Below, piece after piece: positions 53,815-63,693 of a stretch of DNA of 64,000 bases. Source of the stretch: Photobacterium obscurum (lineage in GTDB: Bacteria > Pseudomonadota > Gammaproteobacteria > Enterobacterales > Vibrionaceae); contig NZ_JAKRRW010000012.1 in NCBI RefSeq assembly GCF_026191635.1, positions 62,001 to 126,000 on the forward strand, in the 5' to 3' direction. The notes beneath the pieces are model-generated. The model was not told where the DNA came from and ran no database searches. It saw only the letters and a list, made by a program, of their open reading frames with translations. Every line of letters starts with the position of its first letter. The stretch's first letter is position 1. A program made the position numbers and the translations under genes.

Positions 53815-54315
53815 ATGAAAAAGATGAACTTACTTGTCGTTGCTATGATTGCGGTATTACCAGCTGTATCACAGGCTCAAGATGTGCAGACTTTCGTTGG
53901 TGCGAATTATGAACATGGCTCAGTCCATGTCGGAAGCAGCAGTACCAGCATGGATGGGGTTAAGTTTCAGGCCGGAAGCCAACTGAAATGGGGAACATTA
54001 AAAGGTACAGCCGCAACACTTAGTGGAGAAGGCGCAGAATATGACAACTACTCAGTCGCAGTCGAAAAGCCATTTAACATTGAACAATCCAACGTCTTCA
54101 TCTCACCAGAAGCCGGCATTACCTATACTCATTTTGAAAATGATGCATTCAATAACTCAGACTTCGGACTCATGGCTGGGGCTTCGGCTGGTTACAACTT
54201 CAATAAACAATTCCAGATTGTAAGTAACTACAATCACTCCTTCGGGATGAAGCCACACCAGGATAATATTGATGAAGATAGTGTAAGCGTTGGGCTGAAC
54301 TACCGATTCAACTAA
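53815..54315 (+). CDS. Small outer-membrane beta-barrel protein
   Basis: A 166-residue secreted protein: signal peptide MKKMNLLVVAMIAVLPAVSQA with AQA-type cleavage, then eight or so amphipathic strands (FVGANYEHGSVHVG, FGLMAGASAGYNFN) and the terminal motif VSVGLNYRFN. It resembles OmpX/OmpW-size barrels or porin-family opacity proteins. No cysteine or catalytic residue stands out. AAGGAA lies 13 bp upstream of the ATG. It is a single gene. Confidence 0.75.
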   Translation: MKKMNLLVVAMIAVLPAVSQAQDVQTFVGANYEHGSVHVGSSSTSMDGVKFQAGSQLKWGTLKGTAATLSGEGAEYDNYSVAVEKPFNIEQSNVFISPEAGITYTHFENDAFNNSDFGLMAGASAGYNFNKQFQIVSNYNHSFGMKPHQDNIDEDSVSVGLNYRFN

Positions 54316-54349
54316 TGTAAACCAAAATTGGCTACCTAACTACAAAGCT

Positions 54350-54383
54350 AGCTCCTCCGTCTGTATTACGGTACGGGGGAGCT
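54350..54383 (+). terminator. Hairpin after the small barrel gene
   Basis: AGCTCCTCCGT at 54350-54360 pairs with ACGGGGGAGCT at 54373-54383 (one G-U). The T run is weak, so termination is only probable. Confidence 0.5.
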
Positions 54384-54459
54384 CACTTCCATTAGTGATA
54401 AATTAATACAATCAGTTACACTGAAGTAATACAGTCTTCATTTTTCACACCTGATTAAA

Positions 54460-56013
54460 ATGGAATTCAAATTTATACTAATGAGAAAAACACACCGCTC
54501 TTTTTATCGCGTTTTACGGTTTATCAACTTTAGTTTTATCGCTGTCCTTATCGGCTGCTCCCAACAAGCACCAATCAACAAGGAGTTTAGTACCGGCATT
54601 CCTTTTGATACCAATACCGCCTTAGCTACGTATACCCTACCCTACTTAGAGCCCTATTCCAGCCTTTCCGGCTTTTACCCGCTTGATGACGGACAAGAGG
54701 CACTACTTGCCCGTTTGGCTATGATTCAAGCAGCCGAGAAAAGCATTGACCTGCAGTATTATATTTATCGAGATGACAATACCAGCTCGCTAATGACCTG
54801 GGCGCTTTATCAAGCTGCCGAACGTGGGGTTCGAATACGAATATTGCTGGATGATATGCAGTCACGAGATGATGCCACCCTTGCCACCTTATCTAGCCAT
54901 CCCAACATTGAATTGCGGCTATTTAACCCTTTTGAAAACCGTTCTTTTCGGCTGCTAGGCTTTGTCGGTGATTTCGATCGATTAAACCGCCGCATGCACA
55001 ATAAGGCAATTATTGCCGATGGTGCCTTCGCAATTACTGGTGGTCGCAATATTGGTAACGAGTATTTCGCCGCCAATGACACCGTCGATTTCGGTGATTT
55101 TGATCTATTACTCATTGGTGCAGCGGTTGCCGATATCACCGTTCAATTTGATGTGTACTGGAACAGTCGCCCAGCAACGCCCGTTGAATACCTGGTCGAT
55201 AATATTCAGGCTCCGACAGAAACCCAGCTAGCCCAATGGCATCAAACATTGGAGAACTATTTTAAAGACTCGGCCTACATCACAACCTTGGCCGAGCTAC
55301 CACTCGCCCAAAATATTAAAAACCAATCGCTCGATTTTTATTTGGCCGAGGCCGTGGTTGTTTATGATCAACCGTCAAAAGTCTATGCCAAAGATACCAA
55401 TGCACTGTTGCTGCACCAGATCACTGCGGTACTGGAACAGGCCGAATCCGATTTCTTGCTAATTTCTCCTTACTTCGTTCCAACAAAAAATGGAGCAAAA
55501 GCATTGGCTGATGCGGCAAGAGAAGGATTAAATGTCACCATTATTACCAATTCGCTGGCATCCAATGATGTATTTGCCGTACATGGCTGGTACGCCAAAT
55601 ATCGGAAGATGTTACTAGAAGGCGGTGTGAAGCTTTACGAGGTTAAGGTCGATCCCAGTCTGAAAAAAGACCGCTCATGGCTCGGCAGTTCGCAGACTAG
55701 CTTACATGCAAAAACGTTTATTATCGACCGGCACACCGTATTTGTCGGCTCGTTTAACTTCGACCCCCGTTCGGCCTATATCAATACCGAAATGGGCGTC
55801 TTCCTGGATACGCCCGAATTTGTGGAACATATCTATCAACAAATGGACACTGGCTTGATCAAAAATACCTATCGTTTAGCACTTAATAACGGCGAGATCA
55901 TTTGGATTGATGATCACAATGCAGTCCAATTTGATTCCGAGCCTAATGCCAGTATCTGGGCTAAAATAGGCGCATGGTTGTCGGGCATACTACCTATCGA
56001 GAGCCAACTATAA
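54460..56013 (+). CDS. Phospholipase D-family lipoprotein, cardiolipin synthase C-like
   Basis: A 517-residue protein with two HKD motifs: H180-K182-D187 (MHNKAIIADGAFAITGGRN) and H416-K418-D423 (LHAKTFIIDRHTVFVGSFNFDPRS in pieces). The N-terminus has a lipobox-like LIGC (Cys33), so it is probably membrane-anchored on the periplasmic side. The spacing and length fit ClsC/YmdC-type enzymes, which make cardiolipin from phosphatidylglycerol and phosphatidylethanolamine. E. coli ClsC needs YmdB; no such gene is adjacent. A second ATG at 54481 is possible. Substrate is inferred from family only. Confidence 0.85.
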   Translation: MEFKFILMRKTHRSFYRVLRFINFSFIAVLIGCSQQAPINKEFSTGIPFDTNTALATYTLPYLEPYSSLSGFYPLDDGQEALLARLAMIQAAEKSIDLQYYIYRDDNTSSLMTWALYQAAERGVRIRILLDDMQSRDDATLATLSSHPNIELRLFNPFENRSFRLLGFVGDFDRLNRRMHNKAIIADGAFAITGGRNIGNEYFAANDTVDFGDFDLLLIGAAVADITVQFDVYWNSRPATPVEYLVDNIQAPTETQLAQWHQTLENYFKDSAYITTLAELPLAQNIKNQSLDFYLAEAVVVYDQPSKVYAKDTNALLLHQITAVLEQAESDFLLISPYFVPTKNGAKALADAAREGLNVTIITNSLASNDVFAVHGWYAKYRKMLLEGGVKLYEVKVDPSLKKDRSWLGSSQTSLHAKTFIIDRHTVFVGSFNFDPRSAYINTEMGVFLDTPEFVEHIYQQMDTGLIKNTYRLALNNGEIIWIDDHNAVQFDSEPNASIWAKIGAWLSGILPIESQL

Positions 56014-56086
56014 CCATATTATATTCCAGCTAAAAAGGTGAGTATGGTTGCTCCACACCCACCTTCTCGAAACCTCTAGAAACTAG

Positions 56087-57160
56087 CTAGTCTTCTACTT
56101 TCAGTACACCTCGGCGAATTTGATCCAACTCGATAGATTCAAACAACGCCTGAAAGTTACCTTCACCAAAGCCCTGGTTACCCTTGCGCTGAATAATTTC
56201 AAAAAATACCGGGCCAATCACGGTATCGGTAAAAATCTGCAACAAGATACCGGTTTCATCGCCATCAATGAGGATCTTCAATTCATTAAGCTTGGCAACA
56301 TTCTCATGGTGGCCGGGAACACGCTTGTTAATGCCTTCATAATAGGTATCCGGTGTATCCATAAAGGCCAGCCCACCATCTTTCAATGTTTGCACTGTCT
56401 CTAAAATATTCTCAGTACTAAGGGCGATATGCTGGATCCCTTCCCCGTTGTACTGATCCAAGTATTCGGCAATTTGTGATTTATCGTCATGTGACTCATT
56501 AATTGGGATACGGATTTTTCCGCAAGGTGCCGTCATGGCACGAGAAAGCAAGCCTGTCATCTTCCCCTTAATATCAAAATGGCGGATCTCTCTGAAGTTG
56601 GCAATTTTCTCATAGAAGCTTGCCCACAGATCCATGTTGCCACGCTTAACATTATGAGTAAGATGGTCAATCACTCTCAAACCAGCATCCAATTTCGCCA
56701 TCTGGGCTTTATAATCAGGATAATAGTCAAAATCAATCTCGTAGATATCATGCTCGCCATATCGATCGACCAAGTAAATTAAAGACTCACCGATGCCGTA
56801 AATAGCCGGAATATTTAACTCCATCGGGCCGGCCTGAGCCGCACACGCCGTTGCACCTTTCTCGACAGCATAAGCAAGTGCCTGGCTAGAGTCTGCAACC
56901 CGAAAAGCCATCGCATTCACACTGGCCCCATGAACCCCTGCAAACCCGGCAGCTTGCGAATGAGATTCGCCATTCACGATAAAATTGATATCGCCCTGGC
57001 GATATAGCCAAACAGCCTTGTGCTTGTGTTTAGCGACTTCAGCAAAACCCATCATACGAAACAGGTTCTTCAAATTTGCGATACCCTCTGGGGTTGGTGC
57101 CGTATATTCCACAAACTCAAAGCCATCCGTTCCCATTGGATTATCAATCATCTTGCCCAT
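56087..57160 (-). CDS. hpd: 4-Hydroxyphenylpyruvate dioxygenase
   Basis: A 357-residue Fe(II) enzyme of the VOC superfamily converting 4-hydroxyphenylpyruvate to homogentisate. Metal ligands are H166 (VIDHLTHNV), H244 (GIQHIALST) and E321 (FFEIIQRKG), with spacing as in Pseudomonas Hpd. The frame extends to a GTG at 57175, but ATG 57160 follows GTGAGGATA and yields a normal N-terminus (MGKMIDNPMGTDGFEF). It lies 20 kb from the homogentisate operon; only a lone TGTAAA half-site (57283-57288), no full TyrR box, was found upstream. Confidence 0.95.
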   Translation of the reverse strand: MGKMIDNPMGTDGFEFVEYTAPTPEGIANLKNLFRMMGFAEVAKHKHKAVWLYRQGDINFIVNGESHSQAAGFAGVHGASVNAMAFRVADSSQALAYAVEKGATACAAQAGPMELNIPAIYGIGESLIYLVDRYGEHDIYEIDFDYYPDYKAQMAKLDAGLRVIDHLTHNVKRGNMDLWASFYEKIANFREIRHFDIKGKMTGLLSRAMTAPCGKIRIPINESHDDKSQIAEYLDQYNGEGIQHIALSTENILETVQTLKDGGLAFMDTPDTYYEGINKRVPGHHENVAKLNELKILIDGDETGILLQIFTDTVIGPVFFEIIQRKGNQGFGEGNFQALFESIELDQIRRGVLKVED

Positions 57161-57462
57161 CCGTCTTATCCTCACTTTCTATTTTCAGCAACCAATAGCC
57201 AAATACTCTGGCGCCGTACTTATAGAAGTAGCATTACCGGACGAAAGATGAGAAGGTTTGGCCAAAAACAATGTTAATCAAATGTAAATCAAACACGTAA
57301 ACGCAAATTGCCAGTCCAAAAAACAGATGCAGAAATCCACCTAATACTCTTGTAACCAGATTGATTGATAAATGTTTTTATCTTTAACCGTCCCTACCCA
57401 TTTCAGTACCTTTCTGTCCCACCCTTAGATACAGCAACTACAGTTTATAAGGAGGTGAAAGA
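57161..57462. other. Divergent intergenic region between hpd and the CHAD gene
   Basis: About 300 bp with no gene. It contains the hpd promoter region and, at its right end, a perfect AAGGAGGTGA ribosome site for the CHAD gene. Confidence 0.55.
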
Positions 57463-58428
57463 ATGAATGTAAATAAGCGCGATCAACTGAAATTCCCCAA
57501 AAGAAAAAAAAATGAAACTGCGTTGTCAGCAAAAGCTGACATTTACCTACCCACCATTCATTTCCTCAGAGCGGAGTTTAAGCATGCGAGGCAACATGAA
57601 AAAGGCATAATTCGTGATGACCACTGCGAATTTCTCCACCAGTACAGAGTGGCACTTAGACGTTGTCTAACTCTGCTCTGCCTGCTTAGTCCATTGTTTG
57701 CCTCCCAGCCCAAAAAGATGCTGGAAAATGAACTTAAGACAATGATGCTAAAAACCAACCGACTGAGGGAGCTCGATATCTTTCTATTTAAGATGGATGA
57801 CTGCTTCTATTGTTTAGAACACAAATATCACCAGGGGTTGACGTGTTTTTTTGATGAGTTGCAGGATGAACGAAGAAAAGCCTACAAAGAACTAAAAAAA
57901 TGGCTAAAAATGGAAAACTATGAGCAACAATGCCTATTGGTCGAGGGACTTTTGTCAGAACTCGACGTACCCTCAGCGAATGGTAATACATCCTGCCAGA
58001 GCTTTGCCAAACAGATCATTTGGAAGCATTTTAGCCATATTCATAAATTGTGTAACGAATTAAATAGCAAGAGTCCCGATAGTACAGTCCACCAATTACA
58101 TATCTCCTGCAACAAGTTGGGCTACCTAATGGATTATTTCACACCCCTCTTCCCATCAAAAGAAAACAAGACGCTAGTACATGCCATCAAACAGCTAGAA
58201 GATGAAATCGGTAACTTCAATGACTCTTCAATCCAGTTAAATGTCCTTGGTTGCTACCTGAAAAAAAAGAAAGAAAACAGCCATCGCAATAGAGCTATCG
58301 CGCAGTTAGTCGACATCACTCAACAGCACCATATCAAATTTAAACAACAAATGATTAAACAAACCCAACGCTTTGCCTCACCTGCTAACGTCAACAGCTT
58401 TCAGGCCATCTATTGCATTGAAAAATAA
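57463..58428 (+). CDS. CHAD-domain protein
   Basis: A 321-residue helical protein. Conserved His and basic residues in HQYRVALRRCLTLLCLLSPLF (about residues 55-75), TNRLRELDIFLFKM and VHQLHISCNKLGYLMDYFTPLFP (about 210-232) identify a CHAD domain, which binds inorganic polyphosphate. The usual CYTH partner domain is absent. The N-terminus is very basic (KRDQLKFPKRKKNE). An AAGGAGGTGA ribosome site precedes ATG 57463. A role at polyphosphate granules is inference. Confidence 0.82.
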   Translation: MNVNKRDQLKFPKRKKNETALSAKADIYLPTIHFLRAEFKHARQHEKGIIRDDHCEFLHQYRVALRRCLTLLCLLSPLFASQPKKMLENELKTMMLKTNRLRELDIFLFKMDDCFYCLEHKYHQGLTCFFDELQDERRKAYKELKKWLKMENYEQQCLLVEGLLSELDVPSANGNTSCQSFAKQIIWKHFSHIHKLCNELNSKSPDSTVHQLHISCNKLGYLMDYFTPLFPSKENKTLVHAIKQLEDEIGNFNDSSIQLNVLGCYLKKKKENSHRNRAIAQLVDITQQHHIKFKQQMIKQTQRFASPANVNSFQAIYCIEK

Positions 58429-58480
58429 AGTTAATATTCAATCTATTACTGATTATCAAAGTCACAATATTACAGACAGA

Positions 58481-61237
58481 CTAATTCACATCGTATGCTA
58501 AGGCCTTAGGGCGTGATAGCTCTTCGAGGATACTATTAATCGGCTTTGGCTTACCGATACCGTAGCCTTGGGCAAAATCGACTCCAATCATTGTTAGCCG
58601 CTCTTTTATCTCATCACTCTCGACAAACTCAGCTATCGTTTTCATTCCCATGACATGGCCAATTTCATTGATCGACTTAACCATAGCGCTATCAATCTGA
58701 TTATCCAGAATATCCTTAACAAAAAGACCATCTATTTTAAGCGTACTCACCGCTAAGTTCTTAAGGTAAGCGAACGATGATAAGCCACTGCCAAAATCAT
58801 CTAATGCGAACTGACAGCCAAACTCCCGCAATGTATTGATAAACAAGCTTGCATCACGTAGGTTGCTAATCGCAGCGGTTTCCGTTATTTCAAATTTAAT
58901 CTTGCTAGGAGGCAGGTTATCGCTTTCAATCTGATGCATTATATGACGCAGTAAATCGTTATCACCTAAAGATGCGCCCGAAAGATTAATCGCCAGGTGA
59001 TCTAAATCATCAAGCTGAGACTGATTTTTTTTCAGCCACGCAAAAGTGTGATCGACAACCCAGCGGTCAATCGGTTGAGATAAGTTATATCGATCCGCCG
59101 CAGGAAAAAAAGCACCGGGAGGAATAATGTCACCATTTTTAGCTCGTAGGCGGAGTAGTACCTCATAAATCTGCTTATGCGGTGCGCCTGAGAGTGACAC
59201 GATAGGCTGTGCATAGAGCTCGAAGCGATTTTCGCTTAGGGCATCTTTTATTTCATTAACCCACCGGAATTCACCATCTCGCTGAGCAAGCAACACATCA
59301 TCAGAATGATAGACGTGGATTCTGTTACGGCCTAAATCTTTGGCGGCATAACAAGCTGAATCAGCATGGATCAGTACTTCCGTAATATTACCCGAAGTCT
59401 TGCTTATTGGCGTTAGACCGATGCTAACTCCAATACTGAAAGTATTCTTCATCCAAATAAACTGAAACTTTTTAACTAGGTCTAATAGGTTTTTTGCCGT
59501 TTTCTCTGCTAATTCCTGATCACAATATTCCATTAAAATAGCAAACTCATCACCACCAATTCTGGCTAACGTATCTTGCGGACGTAAGTTTTTTTGTAAT
59601 AATAAGCTTAATTGACGTAATAACTCATCGCCAGCGACATGGCCGCATGTATCATTAATAATTTTAAACTGATCGAGATCTAAGAAGCACAAAGCATGTA
59701 TAGTATTATTCTTTTGTGCATCATCAACTAACCGAGCTAATTTTAATTCAAATTCGTATCGGTTAATCAAACCTGTCAGCATATCATGCTTCGCTTGAAA
59801 GACTATTTTCTGCGATGCAGCTTTTACTTCCGTCACATCCTCTTGAATACCAATAAATTGAGTAATAATGCCTTTATTATTAGAAATTGGCACAATACTA
59901 ACTTGAGCCCAATATAAATCACCATTTTTCTTGCGATTCTGTAGCTCTCCGTGCCATTCATGCCCGGATAATATTGTTGCCCACAAATGCTCAAAGACAG
60001 AGCGATCTGTTTCTCCAGATCTTAAAATATTTGCTTTTTTTCCAATCGCTTCAGCAGGCGAATAGCCTGTGATCTTAGAAAATTTTGGGTTCACATATTC
60101 AATAGTGCCATCAATGTCTGCAATAAGAATGCCATTAGGGCTACTTTCTACCACCAGTGACAGTTTATTTAAGTTATCCGTGCTCTGTTGTTTTTCCGTC
60201 ATATCTTCATAAACACCAACACCACCTTCAATCTTACCACTGCTTGAATACAGTGGCACAAAGTCGGCGTGAAGGAACATAAAGCGGTTCCCGATAATAG
60301 ACGTGTAGGCACCGTCAAAAGAGCTAACATTTCCAACTAAAGATTGTTGAACGGCTTTAAGTAACTGAGGGTCTTTAAGGTGTGTGAGCATGTTAAAACC
60401 AATCAGAGCCTCACGTGTTTCTCCAATAATTTCTTCAAAGCGCTTGTTCGTTTTTATTAACTTTCCATCAGTGTCGTAATGGAAAATACCAACAGGCGAA
60501 TGCTCTAGAATTGAATTAAGCTTTGCTTCACTTTGAACCAACTCAGATGTCCGCAGTTCTACCCTTTCTTCCAAACTCTTAGCCAGACGGCGTGACTCTG
60601 AAGTAAATGCAAGAAACAAAGGATAAAGCAATAGTAAAAATAATGCAGAAATTACAAGTGTCAGGTAAAAATTTGCTCTTAACAGTGTCTCAATATGGCT
60701 AATGGAAATATCAGCAGCGGCAATATAAGCCGTTCCATCTTCAGCATAGAGGGGAATATAAATACTACGAAAACGTCCCCATTTATCACTGTATTCGGTG
60801 AACCCCTTTTCACCACTTTTCAACACTTGATATACCGATGGATCAACATCGTCATAGTGTCCGTAAAAAGTCGTCAAATTTATACTGTTTTTCAATTCTT
60901 GTTCAGATGCACTTGCGGAAGTGAACAACATTTCATTATTTCGTAGTATCAATGTATATATGTAAGCAATTTCATTGCTACGTGTATATTCCGATAACTT
61001 AGTCGTAATTTCCAAATTCTGCTCATCAGACAGATCACCTTCAGCCATTGCCTTATTATGAAACTTGCTTGGCAGCAACAATGGAATAGTTCTTGCGGCA
61101 CTTTCAAGTTGGCGATCCAGATCTGAATAGAGCTGCCTTTTTTCTTGGTAGTAATTGAAGGCGGCAAAAACAACAACCCAGAGAATGTAGAGTGCAACGG
61201 CAAAGTAAATTTTTATATTATTTTTTAGACTCTGCAT
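58481..61237 (-). CDS. PAS-GGDEF-EAL cyclic-di-GMP enzyme with periplasmic sensor
   Basis: A 918-residue membrane protein: helix at about 11-28, a periplasmic dCACHE-like domain (30-185), helix at 190-212, two PAS domains (about 240-345 and 357-470), GGDEF (480-640) and EAL (660-910). The GGDEF motif is intact (561-565) with an inhibitory RxxD site (RPQD, 552-555). The EAL motif is EVL (692-694), and other catalytic residues (INLSG, EITET, DDFGSG, LKIDG, AEF) are present. It could therefore make and break cyclic di-GMP; which activity dominates cannot be told. Cell-surface, motility or biofilm control is expected from the family. Confidence 0.9.
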   Translation of the reverse strand: MQSLKNNIKIYFAVALYILWVVVFAAFNYYQEKRQLYSDLDRQLESAARTIPLLLPSKFHNKAMAEGDLSDEQNLEITTKLSEYTRSNEIAYIYTLILRNNEMLFTSASASEQELKNSINLTTFYGHYDDVDPSVYQVLKSGEKGFTEYSDKWGRFRSIYIPLYAEDGTAYIAAADISISHIETLLRANFYLTLVISALFLLLLYPLFLAFTSESRRLAKSLEERVELRTSELVQSEAKLNSILEHSPVGIFHYDTDGKLIKTNKRFEEIIGETREALIGFNMLTHLKDPQLLKAVQQSLVGNVSSFDGAYTSIIGNRFMFLHADFVPLYSSSGKIEGGVGVYEDMTEKQQSTDNLNKLSLVVESSPNGILIADIDGTIEYVNPKFSKITGYSPAEAIGKKANILRSGETDRSVFEHLWATILSGHEWHGELQNRKKNGDLYWAQVSIVPISNNKGIITQFIGIQEDVTEVKAASQKIVFQAKHDMLTGLINRYEFELKLARLVDDAQKNNTIHALCFLDLDQFKIINDTCGHVAGDELLRQLSLLLQKNLRPQDTLARIGGDEFAILMEYCDQELAEKTAKNLLDLVKKFQFIWMKNTFSIGVSIGLTPISKTSGNITEVLIHADSACYAAKDLGRNRIHVYHSDDVLLAQRDGEFRWVNEIKDALSENRFELYAQPIVSLSGAPHKQIYEVLLRLRAKNGDIIPPGAFFPAADRYNLSQPIDRWVVDHTFAWLKKNQSQLDDLDHLAINLSGASLGDNDLLRHIMHQIESDNLPPSKIKFEITETAAISNLRDASLFINTLREFGCQFALDDFGSGLSSFAYLKNLAVSTLKIDGLFVKDILDNQIDSAMVKSINEIGHVMGMKTIAEFVESDEIKERLTMIGVDFAQGYGIGKPKPINSILEELSRPKALAYDVN

Positions 61238-61414
61238 TTAGGCGATATGTCAGACTGATTAAAGAAGCTAAATTCTGCGCCCCTTGCGGTTAAATTGCAA
61301 ATGAGAACACACTGTTTTCGAACATAATATCACCTGTAGGATGGATTGGCAGCCACCCGTTATCAGTGTTATCTACCCGATTAAGCTGACCCAGAAGCAA
61401 TATTGCATGAACTT

Positions 61415-61437
61415 GAAGCCTGGCAATATCAGGCTTC
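61415..61437. other. Hairpin downstream of the peroxidase gene
   Basis: GAAGCCTG at 61415-61422 and its complement at 61430-61437 form a stem; no T run follows on the minus strand, so it is at best a weak terminator for the peroxidase gene. Confidence 0.4.
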
Positions 61438-61461
61438 TTATTCCCAGACTACTGTATGTGA

Positions 61462-61944
61462 TTACGCCTTCAGCGCCCTTAAGATATCCTCTTCCATCGA
61501 TTCCGGGCGCTTGGTCGGTGCATAACGCTTAAGTGGTCTACCGCTTTTTCCAACCAGAAACTTAGTAAAATTCCACTTCACTTTTTGCCCCAGCAAGCCG
61601 GGTAATGCTTTCTTCAGGTAGCGGAACACTTCATGTGCCTCGGGACCATTCACATCCACTTTCTCAAACATCTGAAAATCAACACCGTAATTGATCTGAC
61701 AAGCTTCTGCTATTTCCTCATTGCCACCCGGCTCTTGATCGCCAAACTGATTGCAAGGAAAACCCAAAATGACCAGCCCCTGATCTTTATATTTAGCGTA
61801 CAAGTCCTGTAATCCCTGATACTGAGGAGTAAAGCCACATTTACTTGCTGTATTAACGACTAATACTACTTTACCGGCAAAATCATTCATTGATATTTGC
61901 TCGCCGCGGATCGAGGTTGCTGAAAGATCGTAAAACGTTGTCAT
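61462..61944 (-). CDS. Glutathione peroxidase-family thiol peroxidase (BtuE/Gpx type)
   Basis: A 160-residue peroxidase. The catalytic tetrad Cys36 (NTASKCGFTPQ), Gln70, Trp124 and Asn125 (KWNFTKFLV) is complete, with a potential resolving Cys64 in FPCNQFG. It uses cysteine rather than selenocysteine, so it probably takes electrons from thioredoxin. The length matches E. coli BtuE within a few residues. The gene stands alone between minus-strand neighbours. Confidence 0.92.
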   Translation of the reverse strand: MTTFYDLSATSIRGEQISMNDFAGKVVLVVNTASKCGFTPQYQGLQDLYAKYKDQGLVILGFPCNQFGDQEPGGNEEIAEACQINYGVDFQMFEKVDVNGPEAHEVFRYLKKALPGLLGQKVKWNFTKFLVGKSGRPLKRYAPTKRPESMEEDILRALKA

Positions 61945-62086
61945 TGTTAATCTCCATAGACAGTACAGCCCATCACATTGATACTAGTACTAATACGTAT
62001 TAACTTATCAAATCAGATTAGAATTATTATTCTATTTTTGCATTTATATATTAAACGCGCTCTAGGTAATACCAACTCTCACATTA

Positions 62087-62113
62087 GAATTAGCCCCATA
62101 ATGGAGCTAATTC
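62087..62113 (-). terminator. Hairpin after the chemoreceptor gene
   Basis: Arms 62087-62097 and 62103-62113 pair over 11 bp on the minus strand (one G-U) with a five-base loop, 15 bp after the stop codon. There is no clear T run. Confidence 0.42.
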
Positions 62114-62127
62114 AACAGTTTTAGTGA

Positions 62128-63693
62128 TTAATGGTTGATTTTAAAAGAGCCAACATGACGATCTAGCGTCTGGGCAAGCCCCGTCAAATTTTGACTGGAT
62201 TTTTCTAGTTCTTGGCTGGCCGCAAGACCAGCTTTAACCAAGTTATCCACCGTATCCATATTGACGTTAATTTCATTAGCAACGCTAGACTGCTGTTCAG
62301 TTGCAGTTGCGACTTGTGTATTCATATCAAGTATCACCATTACCTGCGCTGAAATTTGCTCAAGAGCTTGCTGAGCCTTTTTCGTTGCCTGAGAGCCTTC
62401 TACCGTTAGTGATTTACTACTGCCCATCGCATCAACAGCGTTTTTCGCTTCATGCTGCAGTTGGTCAATCATAGTTTGAATTTCACTGGTTGACTGAGCC
62501 GTCTTAGTCGCCAGATTTCTTACTTCATCGGCAACAACTGCAAAGCCACGGCCGGCCTCACCTGCACGCGCAGCCTCAATAGCTGCATTTAACGCCAACA
62601 GGTTAGTTTGCTCTGATATTCCCCGTATTACCTCCAGGATAGAGCCGATAGATTGTGTTCTTTCGGCAAGGGAGGTTATCACCTCTGACATATCATTCAT
62701 TTGCTCTGCAAGCTCAGTAATCGTACTTGTCGCTGCCCGTAAGATTCTTTGCCCTTCCTCGGTTTCTATATTGGCATTTTCTGCAGACTCCGCGGCACCG
62801 GCTGCATTCTGTGATATTTCACCGATTGTGGCTATCATTTCATTCATCGAAGTCACGACTAACAAAGACTGCTCGCTCTGCTCTTGACCTCGAGATAACG
62901 CCTGCTGGGATTGACTCCGCAGCTCTGCTGCAGAGTGACCAAGATCTCCTCCAGTGTTAACCACCTGAGCAACAATCTCATTGATTTTTCCGACAAAGAT
63001 ATTAAATGCCGTGGAGATATGGGCAATTTCATCATTACCGCGAACCGGCAATCGAATTGTCAGATCACCATCCCCTTTCGAGATATTTTCCAGCGCATGC
63101 TGTAGGCCTGAAAGCGGTCTTAGCAATTTACCCAGCAACAACATAAGTACACAGCCACAAATACTGAAGATAGCCAAGATAGCGATTAGCTGTGTCATCA
63201 CAATGCCCTTCGCGGCTTCGCTAACTTCTGTGATAGGAATACCGATATCAAAAGTCCCGTATAATTCACCATCCACGTAAACGGGGGACAGGATGTCATA
63301 GACCCATACATCCTGCACATCGGCATACCATTTGGAGTGTTGTGGCTTTCCTTTTGTTGCTCCTGCCACGGTATAGCTGTCATTATAGATTTTGTTGAGT
63401 TTTTCGATGTCACTATGGGCAACAGCTTGAACATTTTTATCAATCACTACCGCATAGCTAATATCAGAACGGATTTTCAATGACTGAACTAATTTTTGTA
63501 AATCGTCTAAAGGCTGTGGAGAGGTACTTAATATGTATTCCACATTTTTAGCCAGTAACTCGGCTTGTGCCTGAGATTTCTTCAAAATGATCTTATCTAT
63601 TTCTTGATTTGATATATAAGATGTTGAAGTCACACTTGTTATTGCAGCAATTGCAAACATTATGCATACAGCAATTAATATTATTTTCTTCAT
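62128..63693 (-). CDS. Methyl-accepting chemotaxis protein
   Basis: A 521-residue chemoreceptor: N-terminal helix (3-24), a periplasmic ligand domain of about 140 residues (ISYAVVIDKNVQAVAHSD; WVYDILSPVYVDGELYGTFDIGI in pieces, sCACHE/PAS-like), second helix (about 168-190), HAMP (about 192-245) and a signalling hairpin with the conserved tip NLLALNAAIEAARAGEAGRG. The frame starts ten codons earlier, but ATG 63693 follows AAGGAACGG and begins MKKIILIA. The ligand is unknown. Confidence 0.92.
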   Translation of the reverse strand: MKKIILIAVCIMFAIAAITSVTSTSYISNQEIDKIILKKSQAQAELLAKNVEYILSTSPQPLDDLQKLVQSLKIRSDISYAVVIDKNVQAVAHSDIEKLNKIYNDSYTVAGATKGKPQHSKWYADVQDVWVYDILSPVYVDGELYGTFDIGIPITEVSEAAKGIVMTQLIAILAIFSICGCVLMLLLGKLLRPLSGLQHALENISKGDGDLTIRLPVRGNDEIAHISTAFNIFVGKINEIVAQVVNTGGDLGHSAAELRSQSQQALSRGQEQSEQSLLVVTSMNEMIATIGEISQNAAGAAESAENANIETEEGQRILRAATSTITELAEQMNDMSEVITSLAERTQSIGSILEVIRGISEQTNLLALNAAIEAARAGEAGRGFAVVADEVRNLATKTAQSTSEIQTMIDQLQHEAKNAVDAMGSSKSLTVEGSQATKKAQQALEQISAQVMVILDMNTQVATATEQQSSVANEINVNMDTVDNLVKAGLAASQELEKSSQNLTGLAQTLDRHVGSFKINH

